From NCBI RefSeq assembly GCF_040954645.1, contig NC_092803.1:67304427-67368426 (forward strand): DNA of 64,000 nt. Direction: 5' to 3'. Source of the DNA: Diabrotica undecimpunctata (taxonomy: Eukaryota > Arthropoda > Insecta > Coleoptera > Chrysomelidae). Each line of letters opens with the position of its first letter. Within the stretch, counting starts at the first letter, position 1. The translations under genes were made by a program, and so were the position numbers. Shown here in pieces: positions 21,216-33,748 of this stretch. Under the pieces are notes generated by a model. It searched no databases and was not told where the DNA came from. It worked only from the letters and a program-made list of their open reading frames with translations.

Positions 21216-23587
21216 AATAAAGTAGACCGACAGTAGAGAAGGGAGTAGATAGACAAATGTATGATACAAAATTAAAAAGGTAAAAATGATCCGTTGTCAA
21301 TAGTACTTTCAATTCCTTGTTAGATAATACAAATCCAAGAAATTATCTACGACAATATAAGCCAGGTTCAAACATTAAACGACTTAATAGCAAGAGAAAA
21401 TTTGTATTTGCATAATGACCAAGTAGTTAAATTCTAATCTAATAGGAAAACCGATAACGAAGTTCTTACTATCCCCTCGTATACTTTACACTAATCTACT
21501 TAGAGCTCGCCACAATCGAGGGAATTACATTTTTGTCAATAGACGGCTATTAAAAACGCATATTGCCCCACCGAGAACTTGTCAATTACCATTAAGACAA
21601 AAACGTTAGATACTAGGAAAACATCCCCACTACCACCATATCTTAAGAAAGTGGCAAACAGAACTCTCATTCTCACCTAAGGGCTGCCGATAGAATATAG
21701 CATTTATTTACTGTCTAGGTTTAGTGAAAGTGTTTCGTCGACTGCCGGCCAAAAATTGATGGGTTTTCGATATAATTGTACGTTATTTTCGTGATTGGTT
21801 GGTGGTTTTCCTTTATTAGAGAATAGTGGTACTTTTAAAATAGTGAAGATTTTATTATTAGGTTCGTACATTTTTTTATTACTAAAACAATTAAATTTTA
21901 ATTTATATTGTTTTTATTTGAACTTTCAAGGAATTAAAAATATTCTTTAAATATTTTTTTTATTTAATTTGAATTGCTAAGGGCGTTCATATATTTTTTA
22001 ATAAAAAGATATAGAATTTAATAAAAATAATAGAAAATAACTTTAGCGTTTTTATACATATCTTGTAAGGTACTTTATTACCACAATTTTTCATAAAATT
22101 CAGGAAGCTGAAAAATTTATAGACTGTACCAAAATATAAAATATAAACATAAAATATCTTAAACTTTTTTTTAAATATAAAATAAAATAAATATATTTAT
22201 ATGATATATGAAATGTGTCATAGTTATATGATTTTTTCTGGATTTCTTTAAGATTTAAAATGGCGTTACTGTCATGATTGGATAGATGGGATGTGTGGCA
22301 TTACTGAAGGCCAATCACATTTTATTATTATTATTCCGATAGAGTTTCTCAAATTATAATTTAGTTCACGCTATCAAATGAAATATTCTTAAATAAAGTC
22401 GTCCCATTAACGCATCTTACAAATAATAAATTTTTGAATTTTTGAAGAATCTTAATGATAAGAAATGAGAATAAATTGTTTAAAAATCGGAAGATTTACT
22501 AATAATTAAAATTATGGACTAACAAACTAAATATATCGTAAATTTTTAGTTTCTATTTAATAGAGTACTATCTATTATATTTGATGTGAATAATCCACAC
22601 TTTTAATTAAAGATATGCTATATTTGACGTTTCAATTTTCATTTCGTATTTTGTATCAATATTGGGAACGATTTCCGAGGTAGAAATAAATATGTCAAAT
22701 AGTCCTATTAAATATATTAGATAATATAGAAATGCTTAAAGAAAATTAGATTAGTTTGAGAACCATCGTAGAGTACTATTTGAAAAATATAGATTTAATA
22801 ATATAATAATTATTAACAATATTAACTTTATTCTTTAATAATAATATGTTATTATAAATAGTACTTAGTTTTGTAAACTAATGTTAAAGGTATTTTCTCG
22901 CTGGAGACTTTTCTTACATGTTTTAATATATATTCGTCAAAAAAATTATACAATCTATATATTTGCACGACAAAAACTAGACCATATAGAAGTTAGCCAA
23001 ATTTTACTCATAAAAAAGCACTTTACCTATCTAATGTACTTTATAGAATTAAACCCGGATTATTTGGGCTGCCCAGAAATGTTTTAAGATTATAAATAAT
23101 GTTTTGACTTATAATTAAATAGAATATCTTAGTAACTATTAGCTTAAAATAAATTCAGAAAATTGCCTTGTAAAAGACTTGGCAAGACGCTATTTTTAAG
23201 AATAAACGTTAAATTACTAGCGGTGATTTCTGAGATAAAATCGATCAAATTTGATCGGCGACGAAGTTATAAAAAATAGGATGATAATCTTTAAACCATT
23301 ACCTTTTTCTTTTGGAGCTCTTTCTCGGTAATTTTTTTATATCTTCAAGATATTTATAATATATATTGTAACAATAAAACCATCGGTATTCCGTATGAAA
23401 AATAGCAAAAAAATTAGGCTGAAGAAAATTTAATTTTAAAGTCGGTATACGTAAAAAATGTATTTTCTCGGCTTCCAATGAAGCAATTTTCATCATTTTT
23501 TTTAATCTGATGTAACTCGAATAGATGCGCCTAAAAAATGCATTATCAAATCCCAAAGATTCTTTAGTTTTGTTATAAATAAAGTCA
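21216..23587. other. Long AT-rich stretch, mostly unrecognised
   Basis: No gene recognised. A decayed Penelope-type terminal repeat lies at about 22590-22720 (GACGTTTCAATTTT and GGGAACGATTTCCGAGGTAG facing each other). An open stretch at 22881-23087 is AT-driven with no family likeness. The rest shows nothing I can name. Confidence 0.35.
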
Positions 23588-23660
23588 GAGACGAAAATGC
23601 CACTCAACCTCTAAAAATCATACAAAGAAGCTAAATTCAGCTGGGAGTGTTATTTAATAA
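23588..23660 (+). repeat. Dispersed copy of the 33749 foldback terminus
   Basis: GTCAGAGACGAAAATGCCAC, CAACCTCTAAAAATCATAC and AAGCTAAATTCAGCTGGGAG align with the left terminal repeat at 33751. No second arm was found near it. Confidence 0.55.
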
Positions 23661-25638
23661 AATTAATAAATTCGTAAAAGTTCCATATCTTGTAATCAGA
23701 GAGTCTTATTGGCAGAAATGAAAAATCGTTTTTAGGGCGAACATTGCAGCTTTCTTATGAATCCAAATGTAGTCGTCTTTTTACGGATCCACCCTGGTCT
23801 ATCATTATTGTTTAAATAACCACAATATTTTTTACTTCAAAAAAGAGAAAATGGGATTGTGATTTGCTTTGAAACAGATAAAGCGAGTACTGATAAACTG
23901 AAAAGTACTACAACCAGTTTCATAGTACAGTCCCTTTCAACCTTTTTGGTCGATTTGATATTGGAAACCATTGACGAAAGGTGATACTGTCAACTTTCAA
24001 TCAAATTACCAACTAGTTATAACATCAATAATCTGAAAAACAGAAAAAATGGAAAAACAAATTACCTACACATATTATTTAGATAAAAGTTTAAATTTTA
24101 ATCGTCACCGTCATCAAATTTAGAACCTTCATCGTTAAAACTCCATAATTAGTTGTCTTCTTCAACGTACCAGGCTTTTTCGTCTGAATTATCCGCTAGA
24201 TCTATTAGTGTTTTCTCTTTGTCGTACACACAATTAGATCAAACTTCAGGTGTTGCTTCAATTGGAGTATCGTTCCATAATTTTGTATCTCCACGTTAAT
24301 TTTTTGCAATGTAACGAACATAGTACTACTTAAAAAATTAACCAGACCGACTCTATGGGTCTGTTTTCATATAGTGTCCTTAAAAGTAAAACCGATTAGA
24401 AACAGTATTTGTCTTGTACAAAGTACTCTCCTATTATTTTCAAGCTTGTATGAAAATTCAGTGTTTTAAAAATCGCCCCAAACTTTTATCAGTATCATTC
24501 TGTACTTGATTATTTTTCAGTTATATATTAAGCGATGGAATTGCAACAATATTGCCCTTTTACTTTTATATCATATAAAACGTTTAGAATTACTCCTTTT
24601 ACAGCATCCTTGACGTCTCGAGTTTCTATTTTTGGTACAGTATGTGATAATTTGGGCGTTGTAATAATTGTTGAAAGATTTCTTCTTCTTTTCAATTTTT
24701 ATTTGCGTCACACTATCAATACTGATTTTTTTAAGAATCTTAAAATACTCGATTTATCTAAGATTGCCGATTATTTTCTCCAGAAATAGTATTTCCAGAC
24801 TTTTTTATTATTGCCCTAAATCAAAAGTTTCTAAAACTGCCAATGTACTTTTACGTCTAAAAAAAATACTTTATAACTATAATTGACCTCACGAGTACTG
24901 ATAAACAAATCGAACGACAATATTAGACAACATACAATACCGCTATTTAATTTAAAATGAAATCCTTTAAAAACGAGCTGTATTATACATGACCGCTATC
25001 AAAAATGTGAGATGCAGTTGCCGAAGTGCTGAATTAAGACACATGCGTCTGCGTAACAGAGTTGTATACTGTATCCAGAAATTTAGTGTCTCATTATAAA
25101 AGTTATTATAATAACAGCTGTAAAACTGAATAATCCCTTGTAAATACTCTATTGTTGTATAATTATCACAGCTACCAAAGCTGCCAGGACCGGCATAATA
25201 GCCAAGCATAGCACGACTGTATATAGGTATATATAATCAGATTAAATATTATCAATAAAGCATAATGTCAAAAAAATTTTTTTTATAAACATACAAATTT
25301 CCCATAATTATTGTTATTAATCATTATTTTAAGTCTCAACGAAGAAAATGTTTTGTGTGTGTTTTGTGTTTTATAGGCACTAGTTTTCACACTGGCCAGT
25401 CAATTTCATAATGATTTTTTTAGACTATAACTTATCACTAACTCAGGGGAGTACTGAGTAGTGTCTGTGTTAAGTAAATGTCTTGTTACTTAAGTAAAGT
25501 CGACTTCATTGTCTTTACAAAGAGACGCTAATTGTATCTGAACGTCTGAGGTCCCTTCGGTGAGTACCGATTTACTCGTTTTAAAAGGTTCATATTTATT
25601 CATGTTGACTTGTTATGTTTAAGTTTTCCGTTTCATAT
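23661..25638. other. Unrecognised region
   Basis: Several short open stretches (24535-24789, 24668-24886, 24967-25209) lack family resemblance. On the - strand at about 24110-24310 a decayed acidic reading (SDEKAWYVEEDN and nearby) could be the end of an old transposon ORF, but it has stops and no recognisable domain. Confidence 0.35.
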
Positions 25639-26292
25639 CTGAAAAAGTTGGCAAAAAATGGGAAATATTCTTTATTAATAATTTTACGAAAAAAAATTAT
25701 CCTTCATTAAAGGTTATGCATCACATAGAAATCATTAACATATAATTTTATAAAATATTAAGTGGTAGATAGGAAAAATCAAAATTATTAATTAATACTG
25801 AAGAAATAAGTGATTTTAAATTGAGATATGCAAGAAAATGTAATTTTAAAATGTTTGTAGCTATTAAAAATTATGTCCAAGTTTAGATTCATGGCCTTCT
25901 AATAATTAAATAATACATTTAAAGTAAAAAGTAAATAAAAAAATACTTTTGCATTTGTTGATTTTGTATATTGAATAAGGTAAATTAGAAATAAAATTAA
26001 AAATTAATGCACCTACTGATACATCATTAAAAGGCCATGAATCTAAATTTAAAAATAATTTTTAAATCCTACAACCAAATTAAAATAACATTTTATGCTG
26101 CACCTAAATTTAAAAGCACTTCACTTTTAAGCATAAATCAATATTTTTGATTTTCGGTGTATACCACTTAAACTTTTGTAAATTTGATTATTGATTATTG
26201 ATTTCTATGAAATGCAGAAATGTTTATGAAGAATAGTTTTTTTCATGAAATTAATAATAAAGAAATTTCCCATTTGTTGCCAACTTTTTCAG
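25639..26292. mobile_element. Foldback MITE, nearly complete palindrome
   Basis: The left end CTGAAAAAGTTGGCAAAAAA is mirrored by the right end ending GTTGCCAACTTTTTCAG. Pairing resumes inward with AAATATTCTTTATTAATAA versus TTAATAATAAAGAAATTT, and near the centre with TTTAGATTCATGGCCTT (25880) versus AAGGCCATGAATCTAAA (26031). The arms are about 260 bp with a spacer of about 130 bp. There is no ORF and no clear target duplication. The superfamily is unknown. Confidence 0.8.
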
Positions 26293-27018
26293 ACATACTT
26301 TATACCTTACTAACAATTAAAACACTTCTTTCCTTACATGAAGTATAAAATATAATCATATTTAGCTATATGTATATATCTACATTAATTCATTTTAATT
26401 TTCACTTCACCATTTTATTATTTCACTTGCAATTTTTTTAACAAAACAAAAATTGTTTATGACTTTCAAAATTTGGATATATTTAATAAAGAATCGAGAC
26501 AGAAAATATAATAATTAATTCTAATACTACATCAGTTTATGTATTTTTCCCTTAATTATCTAGATATTTATTTAAATTAAATATGTAATGTAAATGACAA
26601 ATAAAATATAAAATTCGTTAAGCCGGCCCTTTTTACTATTTACCTGAAGAGGCAAATCCCTTTATGGCTTTGACTTTATCAGCGGGATACTTTTAAATTC
26701 TGCATAAGTCAGTTCTTATAATTGTGAATGAAGTATAACTCTAAATGTGCCCCGAGTATGATATCACTTATTGGATAAAATCCATGAAATAAATTATAGA
26801 AGATTTAGAAATGCAGGTGCAATGTTAAGATAGTAAGAAAGGTAAATGACAGGACCTATGAGATAGACAATACAGAATGAAAAGAACTGTACTATTAACT
26901 AAATAAAAGTTTAAAAATTATAAAAGTTTTTTTTTGACTGTTCTTACCTCTTCCGTAACTTTTCTTATCCGCTCCAAAACAAATTTGTTATGAATTAAAC
27001 GTACCCAGCTTATTCGTA
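26293..27018. other. AT-rich spacer
   Basis: Nothing recognised between the MITE and the next LINE remnant. Confidence 0.4.
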
Positions 27019-27705
27019 TAATTCTCTGATACACCCAGATTTTACAGGCTTTAAATTTTCTTGGAAGTGTATCTGTTAAAGTCAAAACACATAAGATCTT
27101 ACTAATCTAATTTTCAGTCACAAAGTAATATTGTTTTCACATAAGATTTTCTTTAACTTCAAAAATGCAGTTCTAGCCTTCTCTATACATATTTTAATTT
27201 CTTTGCTTATGTCCGAGTTCTCATTAAGATTACAACCAAGATCCTTAAGCTGTTATTACTTCTGGTTGTATTGGCGTTTTACTAACAGCCATTACCGTTG
27301 TCTTTGTGGTGTTTAGCTTCAGTCCATATCACACGTTATGGTAGTCCTCTTAATCAGATGTTGAAGATTTTCGTAACTATTTACAGTTAACACCGTGTCA
27401 TCCGCATACCTCAAATTATCATTATTGATGCCATTAATTTTGATACCATATTGAACACGATTTAATGCTTTATTGAAAACGAATTCCTAATAGATGTTAA
27501 ATATTAGTGGGGACAAAATGCAGTCCTGTCTTACTCCTCTTCGTATTTGAAGCTCTTTACAATTATTATCCTGGCCAATCCCGATGTTTGCACGCTGACG
27601 ACTGTAAAGATTTTTAATGATACGTAGGTCCTTATCATCAATTCCTACCTGCTGAAGAATAGCTATTAAGTGAATATAAGTCTTTTCGTGACTCTATACT
27701 TTATA
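27019..27705 (-). pseudogene. LINE RT, central part, degraded
   Basis: The - strand reads GIDDKDLRIIKNLYSRQRAN, CKELQIRRGVRQDCILSPLI, FNKALNRVQYGIKING and NDNLRYADDTVLTVNSYENL, then LKDLGCNLNENSDISKEIKI. It therefore holds the QGCxLSPxLFN and YADD catalytic boxes and the strand after them. Stops (FNIY-stop) and frameshifts make it inactive. It is related to the LINEs at 30822 and 44030. Confidence 0.8.
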
Positions 27706-30385
27706 TTTTGCCTAACATCTTAATTTTTGTACATGAGATACTGCTTCTCAATCCACCTGAAATTTACCCTTATATATTTACTATTCCAACTGCTTCATTT
27801 TTTGTTTGTTTTTTATTATTATTTTGGTTAATGTTGCTCTTGCTCTCTCTGCTAATTGTTCTGATTTTCGGTTGTTTAATGAGCTATCAAAATAGTTTTT
27901 CTAGTCCAATTTACACATTCTCTATATAGTAATTTTTTTGTGTCTACGCTCTCAAATATTATCTGATCGAATCTATCTGGCCAATTTCTGTTTTCTTTGA
28001 TACGTATTTAGCTATTTTTTACAACTTTTTTTCACTCTCTTTTATGTGCATTATATCTGTTTTTATACTCTTCTACTTTAGCTTTTGTTATGGAGAGTTT
28101 CTATCTATTGGCTTTATTCTCCAAATTATATTTGGACTGGCTTCCGTGACTCAACTTATTCCTTCTTCTATTCTTTCTCATATTTTAAAATCCAACATTG
28201 ATCTTTAGTGCTATCTTCCATAATAGTTTAGCTTCGTTTTGCATAAATATATATTTTAAAGTCCAATACCAGCAACAGTCTTGGCTTACAATTTGAATAA
28301 TTACTACCAGGGAAATGTTCCTTAAGGCAGATTCCTCTTTTTCTAGTATATTGGTGACTCTAAAACCGTATAGGAATGATGTAAGAAAAAATGTGCAGAT
28401 TTTTTCAAGAAGAAACCACAGTACATATTTTGTTATTTGTGAAGGTTATTTTAGGTAAAATTCTCTGCAAATAACTTGATTTTTAACCTTGTATCTAACT
28501 GTTACTCTTATATTTACCTATAGATATCACTCTTTTTCTACTTTCCTCATAAAAAAGTTACCTAGTTGCAATTGATACTATTCTCATTTTTAGATGTAAT
28601 ATGTTTCCCTCCTCCATCTCGTGACACCACCTTTAATTTTCAGAACAGAAACATTAAAAATATATGCTTATTTTTCTCTATAAGATCAGTCAAAAAAACT
28701 TTTTTGATTTCCAAATAACATCCACAAATAAATATAATATGATAATTGCAAGTTTTAATTTCGACCGTATATAGAAATAATTTCTAAACGAATAATATTG
28801 CAAAACAGTTAAACATAGGTATATTCAAGAAATTTAATCTAAAAATGTATATTTGGCAACAGATTTAATTTTAACGAATTATCTTTTTAGTTATGTATAT
28901 AATATCTGGGTTGTATGTAATACAAGGTAGGCCAAATTTGAATAATGCGTTTAATAAATTCGTGAAGTTGATGATGTAATAGCAACATTTTAATAGTCTA
29001 AATTTAAGAAGAGTAATTATAATAACAGTAATCGAATAGCTCAAACAGTATAGTGTTCAAATATTACGTTGGATATCTTGGCTAATTACCTGGCACCTTT
29101 GAAAATATGGGGATATTTTTAAAAAATTCCTGGGGCACTAGGTCGACTCAGCCTTGGGTAACCCTAAAAAATATCAAATTCTTGTATATTGCTCTAGTAG
29201 CGTAAAGGACGTATATGGTATCAAGGGCACCCTTGTAAAGCACCCTTGCACTACCTTTTGTAAAGATTTATGGATCGAAACAAAATCATGGATTTCCACA
29301 AAAATAACGATGAATCTGTAACTATCAAAATTGTAGTTATCATTAATCAGTGCTTACGAGTTTACTGTAATGTTCTAATCAGAAAATAAAAACTTATGTA
29401 TCATTTTCCCTGAGGGGGAGCCTTATAACTGGCTACCCACATTCGAGGGTTGGAAATCTTTTGATTCCAAGCCTTACTTCAAAGGACTTTTGTATGGATG
29501 TATCTCCATAGGTTTGGTTCTTCCGTGACCGTTGAAGGATAAGGATTGTTAATGTGAGCAAATATAGCTCCAGAGAAATAAAATTACTTTAAGTTTATCG
29601 ACTTATAATTAAATATTTTTAAAGTAGAGAGGCCCAACACGGCCGTAGTGTACTATACAATGTCAAAAAATTCTTTCTTTATAACACGTGAAAGAGAAAA
29701 CCGTATGTATAAAAAACCGATTTCGGCGTAGAGAAATATTTTATACATGAATTGAGAGTGTTTTAAAATTGCACATGCCTCAAGGGCGATGTGTGAGAAT
29801 GAACTGAACTGATAATACTACTTGATGCGTAAAAGTTAAGATTACTCCCCTTTTATTTAGGTGTGAAAACTATTTAAGAGGTTGAGGCGCCAATGAGTCA
29901 GGTGTCCCGAGGAAACTAGATAAAGTGACCATTTTACTTATTCTACACTAAGAAAAGTCTAAAAAATTACATTTTTATTTTATATTTTCAAAACAATTTG
30001 TTCATTTCTGGAACATTCCCATTACACCTTTTACTACTGAATCATAGTTCGTTAATAGTTTTTCTGTGTGCATCGCAGTTTTTGTTGGACACAGATAAAA
30101 GTACCTGCCGCACACAAAACTAAATTTTGTTTTTATTGTATCGTATTGTATTGTATGTATGTATTTTATTGTATTGTATTATCAAATATTTATCGCTAAT
30201 CTTTAAGTGAAGATCAATAATCTTTACCATACATCTGTTATATCATCTAATCTGCCATAAGTATATATATTTGAATATTCTTTCTTTTCTGGTGTCACTC
30301 TTACCCTCCTGTTACTAAATAATTTTAATAAAATAAGATGCTGCTTTTTAGATAAGGAAATAGACTATGATGTTAATTATCTTCT
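27706..30385. other. Long AT-rich region without recognised genes
   Basis: I see no gene. GGCACTAGGTCGACTCAGCC followed by TTGGGTAACCC at about 29131-29163 resembles the body of the SINE at 15063-15360 and may be a truncated copy. A pentanucleotide-like run (ATTGT/ATGT) lies at 30126-30182. Confidence 0.35.
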
Positions 30386-30389
30386 GGGT

Positions 30390-30600
30390 AATTACTTGCT
30401 GTTTTATATCTTATTTCGTGATTTATTTAAATCTTTTTTAAAATCTTAATGGAGTATTTGGTTTACTTCTGCCTGGATTTAATTTGGACCTGAAGCTCTT
30501 CCTTTGATAAATGCCTCAATATTTTTTAACAGAATGTACAGGATTATTGGGCTGATCACCAATTGTCCTACTTTCTCATAGATAGATTCCCTTGGTCATT
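30390..30600 (-). pseudogene. Possible LINE linker fragment
   Basis: The - strand reads LKNIEAFIKGRASGPN then IQAEVNQIL, which resembles the KATGPDxIPAEVLKLL segment before LINE RT domains. It is short and broken; the call is tentative. Confidence 0.35.
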
Positions 30601-30734
30601 ATTTATTCTTCTTCTTGTAAAAGAAATTCAAATTTCCTATAGTGACGATGAGGTCCTTGGAGTTCCATAACAAACTGTTTTGTAACTCTGCTTAACTCAA
30701 TTGTTCCATTTCTATAGACTGTCAAATATATTTC

Positions 30735-30830
30735 CAAGTGGATCTTAAGAGGTCAGAGATATCTCAATTTTCTGAAAAATGGTTTATGTTTAAAAGGAGT
30801 TATGGTATGGCAACAAGATGGTACACCACC
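30735..30830 (+). pseudogene. Mariner-type transposase fragment, third copy
   Basis: The + strand reads LRGQRYLNFLKNGLCLKGVM followed by VWQQDGTPPRNS. It corresponds to the GxxYLxFL...FQQDGAPPH segment also seen at 2416-2530. It is cut off abruptly where the LINE at 30822 begins. Confidence 0.6.
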
Positions 30831-32075
30831 ACGAAATAGCGGTGAGAATATACGAAAGCCTAGAGGAGGATATTAGCGAGACGCAGTTCGGGTTCCGAAA
30901 TGGAATGGATACTCGATAAGGACTATTTACCATCAACATATTGATTCAGCGATGTCGGGATGTAAACGTTGATCTACACTTGATTATGAAAAAGCTTTCG
31001 ATAAAGTGAGACATGAAAAACTAATATCAATACTTATGAACAAGCGCATTGACAGTAAAATTACAAATATAGTGCAAACATTATATTGGAACCAAAGTGC
31101 CATAATTCAAATTGATGAACAACACTCAGAAGAAATGAACATCTGTAGAGGAGTTAGACAGGGATGTGTTTTATCGCCACTTTTGTTTAACTTATATTCT
31201 GAAGAAATTTTCCAAAACACGCACAATAATATCTAAGCGGGAGTTACCGTTAACGGAAAATTAATTAACAACTTACCATATGCAGACGACACTGTGATCA
31301 TAGCAACGAGTATAGAAGATCTACAATATCTTATCGAAAGCTTAAGTATGAATAGTGCTGAGATTTGGAATTACTATAAACGCTAAAAAAACGAAGTACA
31401 TGCTAATTACAAAAAGACCACAAAATATACATCACCTATTGACAATCATTGGTAACGTGATAGAACAAGTAGAAAAATATCAGTACTTGGGAACTTTGAT
31501 CAATGAAACCAATGATCATAATGCAGAAATAAACAGGCAAATAGAGATTGTCAGATCAGCATTTATACGAATGAAGCCACTCCTAACGTGCAAAAATCTA
31601 AATTTGGAGATCAGACTACGTACCATTTGCTGTTATATATTTTCAATATATTATAATATGGAGCTGAGACTTGGACATTAAAAAAATGCAATTTAAAAAG
31701 AATCGATGCTTTCGAACTCTGGTTGTACCGCAGAGTATTAAAAATATCATGGACTGATAGAATTACAAATAAAGAAGTACTGGAGAGGTTGGTAAAGAAA
31801 CAGAACTAATCACCACTATACAAACCAGAAAACTGGAGTACCTAGACCACGTGATGAGGGGACCAAAATATGAAATTTTGAGAATCATCATACAGAGCAA
31901 GATTCAAGGCAGAAGATCTGTTGGCCGAAGGCAGAACTCATGGTTGAAGAATCTACGTGATTGGTATCAATGCAGATCGATTGATTTGTTTAGAGCAGCA
32001 AGCTTAAAAATAAAAATAGCCATTATGATTGCCAACCTCCGTAGGCAGACAGCACTTTAAGAAGAAGAATAAATT
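30822..32075 (+). pseudogene. LINE RT and C-terminal tail, 5' truncated
   Basis: Order on the + strand: LEEDISETQFGFRNGMDTR, DYEKAFDKVRHEKL (catalytic Asp box), RGVRQGCVLSPLLFNLYSEE, LINNLPYADDTVI (YADD box), FGITINAKKTKYMLITKRPQ, YQYLGTLINETNDHNAEINR, ELWLYRRVLKISW and GRRSVGRRQNSWLKNLRDWY, ending IANLRRQTAL-stop. The 3' end has AAGAAGAAGAATAAA. A few stops and frameshifts are present, but it is the least decayed LINE in the left half. Its family matches 17495-17915 and 44030-46340. Confidence 0.85.
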
Positions 32076-33748
32076 ACCTTGTAAAAATCTACGGATGTAG
32101 AAGATTTAAAAACTAAAATTAAACAAGTGTGAACCCTTTCATCTGGCCTAACTGTCAACCCATTGATTTAATTTTTCTCTATCGTAATGACGTTACAGCG
32201 CTCGTAATAACCTCGTCACAGATCTCATGTATATATCAATTGATAGTATTGCAGGTCCAATTGACAATTCCCAGTTTTCAAATTAAAATGTTTATTATTT
32301 CCTGAATTGTAATATGTTAAAAACATCTTGGAACACCCTGTATATCTGTCCAAAAATGAACACAATAAGTCACTATGTATTAGTCAAATAAATAAACAAA
32401 AGATAATTTAGGACTCACAATTTAACATTTGATCATAGTTTCTTTAACCCAAAATGAATGGAGAATTAACTGTTTATGGTGACACAAATCAACTTGCAGA
32501 ATTCACTTTTTCAAAAAAACTTTTACAACTGCTTAATGACCCAATGTTACGACAGCTGTAACGTATCTTAAATAAAAATATAAAAATATACTTTATGGTG
32601 TCCATCATCGCTCATAAAATCTAATAGGTTTATTGCACTTCTACTACGCCCATGGCTATTCAAATTTGTATACATAAAAAATAAGAGCTGTTGTACTAGA
32701 CCAAAATGTGGTAACTTTTATATCATAATCTCTCTAATCTTTAAATGATTAACAACGATTTCTTCATGGCCTACTTACTGAAAAACTATGTTGTTTCAAG
32801 GCCGCAGAAATATTAATAATGCTGTAGGTGAAGTCAAAATTTGAATAATATAATATTGTTTTGACGTTTTTCTGTGGACCATAAATTAGTCTCTATTAAA
32901 AAATTTATTCATGTATTCCTTTTCTTAATAAAAATACAAGGTTTTTATATCAGTAAGAGAAAGGAGTATAAGAAAACTTCATATTATGGATTTTTAGACT
33001 TATCTTATAACACATAAGTCAATTTGTATTCTAGAGTTTATTAAATTATTCTCCTTCTTAATGAAAAGCAAGGTTTTCTTATCAAACGAGAAAAAAATAA
33101 AAAGAATACAGAAAGTTTTCATAATGCAGAGAACCTTTCCTTTTCATTTATGCCATATCTAAATTTCCCCTAATAACTTTATTCATTTATCCCCTAATAA
33201 CTATATTCATACCTCCCCTTCTAATGGTACCCTATTCAATTATTGAATGATGGCGAATACTTTGACATTTGTTTTTCTGTTGTTCTTATTAGTTCTTCAT
33301 AATTTAAGCCCATCTAATGTTGTATATTTAGAATCCAAGAGAGCTTTTCCCCCCCTACTCCGCGTTTTGCTTTAATTTTGCTTGTTATTACGAGTTGGGG
33401 GAGGAAATAACTCTGATTTCTTAATGGGTGTCCCAAAGTATGACGTTTTGTGGATTTTAATGGTGTGGAGTAGCCATTTTTCTTTTAATAAACGATCACG
33501 AACCTGTCTATTGCTGATAAGGTCAGTCCAGGGAATTTTCAATATTCTTCTGTAAGTCCAAATCTCAAATAGACCAGGCGGTATATATTTTAGGTTGGGT
33601 AAATCGTATAATATGATCCTATTTTTTAGCTTTAATCGTTTCGAAATATTATTAGAAACAATAATTTCACTATGTGGACACTTTAAAAGAGGGGCTAAAT
33701 TTTTCGAAGCACACTAGCTCGCTCGTGAGGTCAAAAAACCCTTTTTAC
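32076..33748. other. Unrecognised AT-rich region
   Basis: No gene recognised. GGAACACCCTGTATAT at about 32330-32345 is like the outer end of mariner-type elements (GGGTGTTCC on the other strand). The rest shows nothing. Confidence 0.35.

Noticed and set aside
24110..24310. Possible acidic protein end on the - strand
   Set aside because: Several stops and no recognisable family; mentioned only in the gap entry.
24967..25209. 80-codon Tyr/Asn-rich - strand ORF
   Set aside because: Composition follows the AT-rich background; no motif or neighbour supports it.
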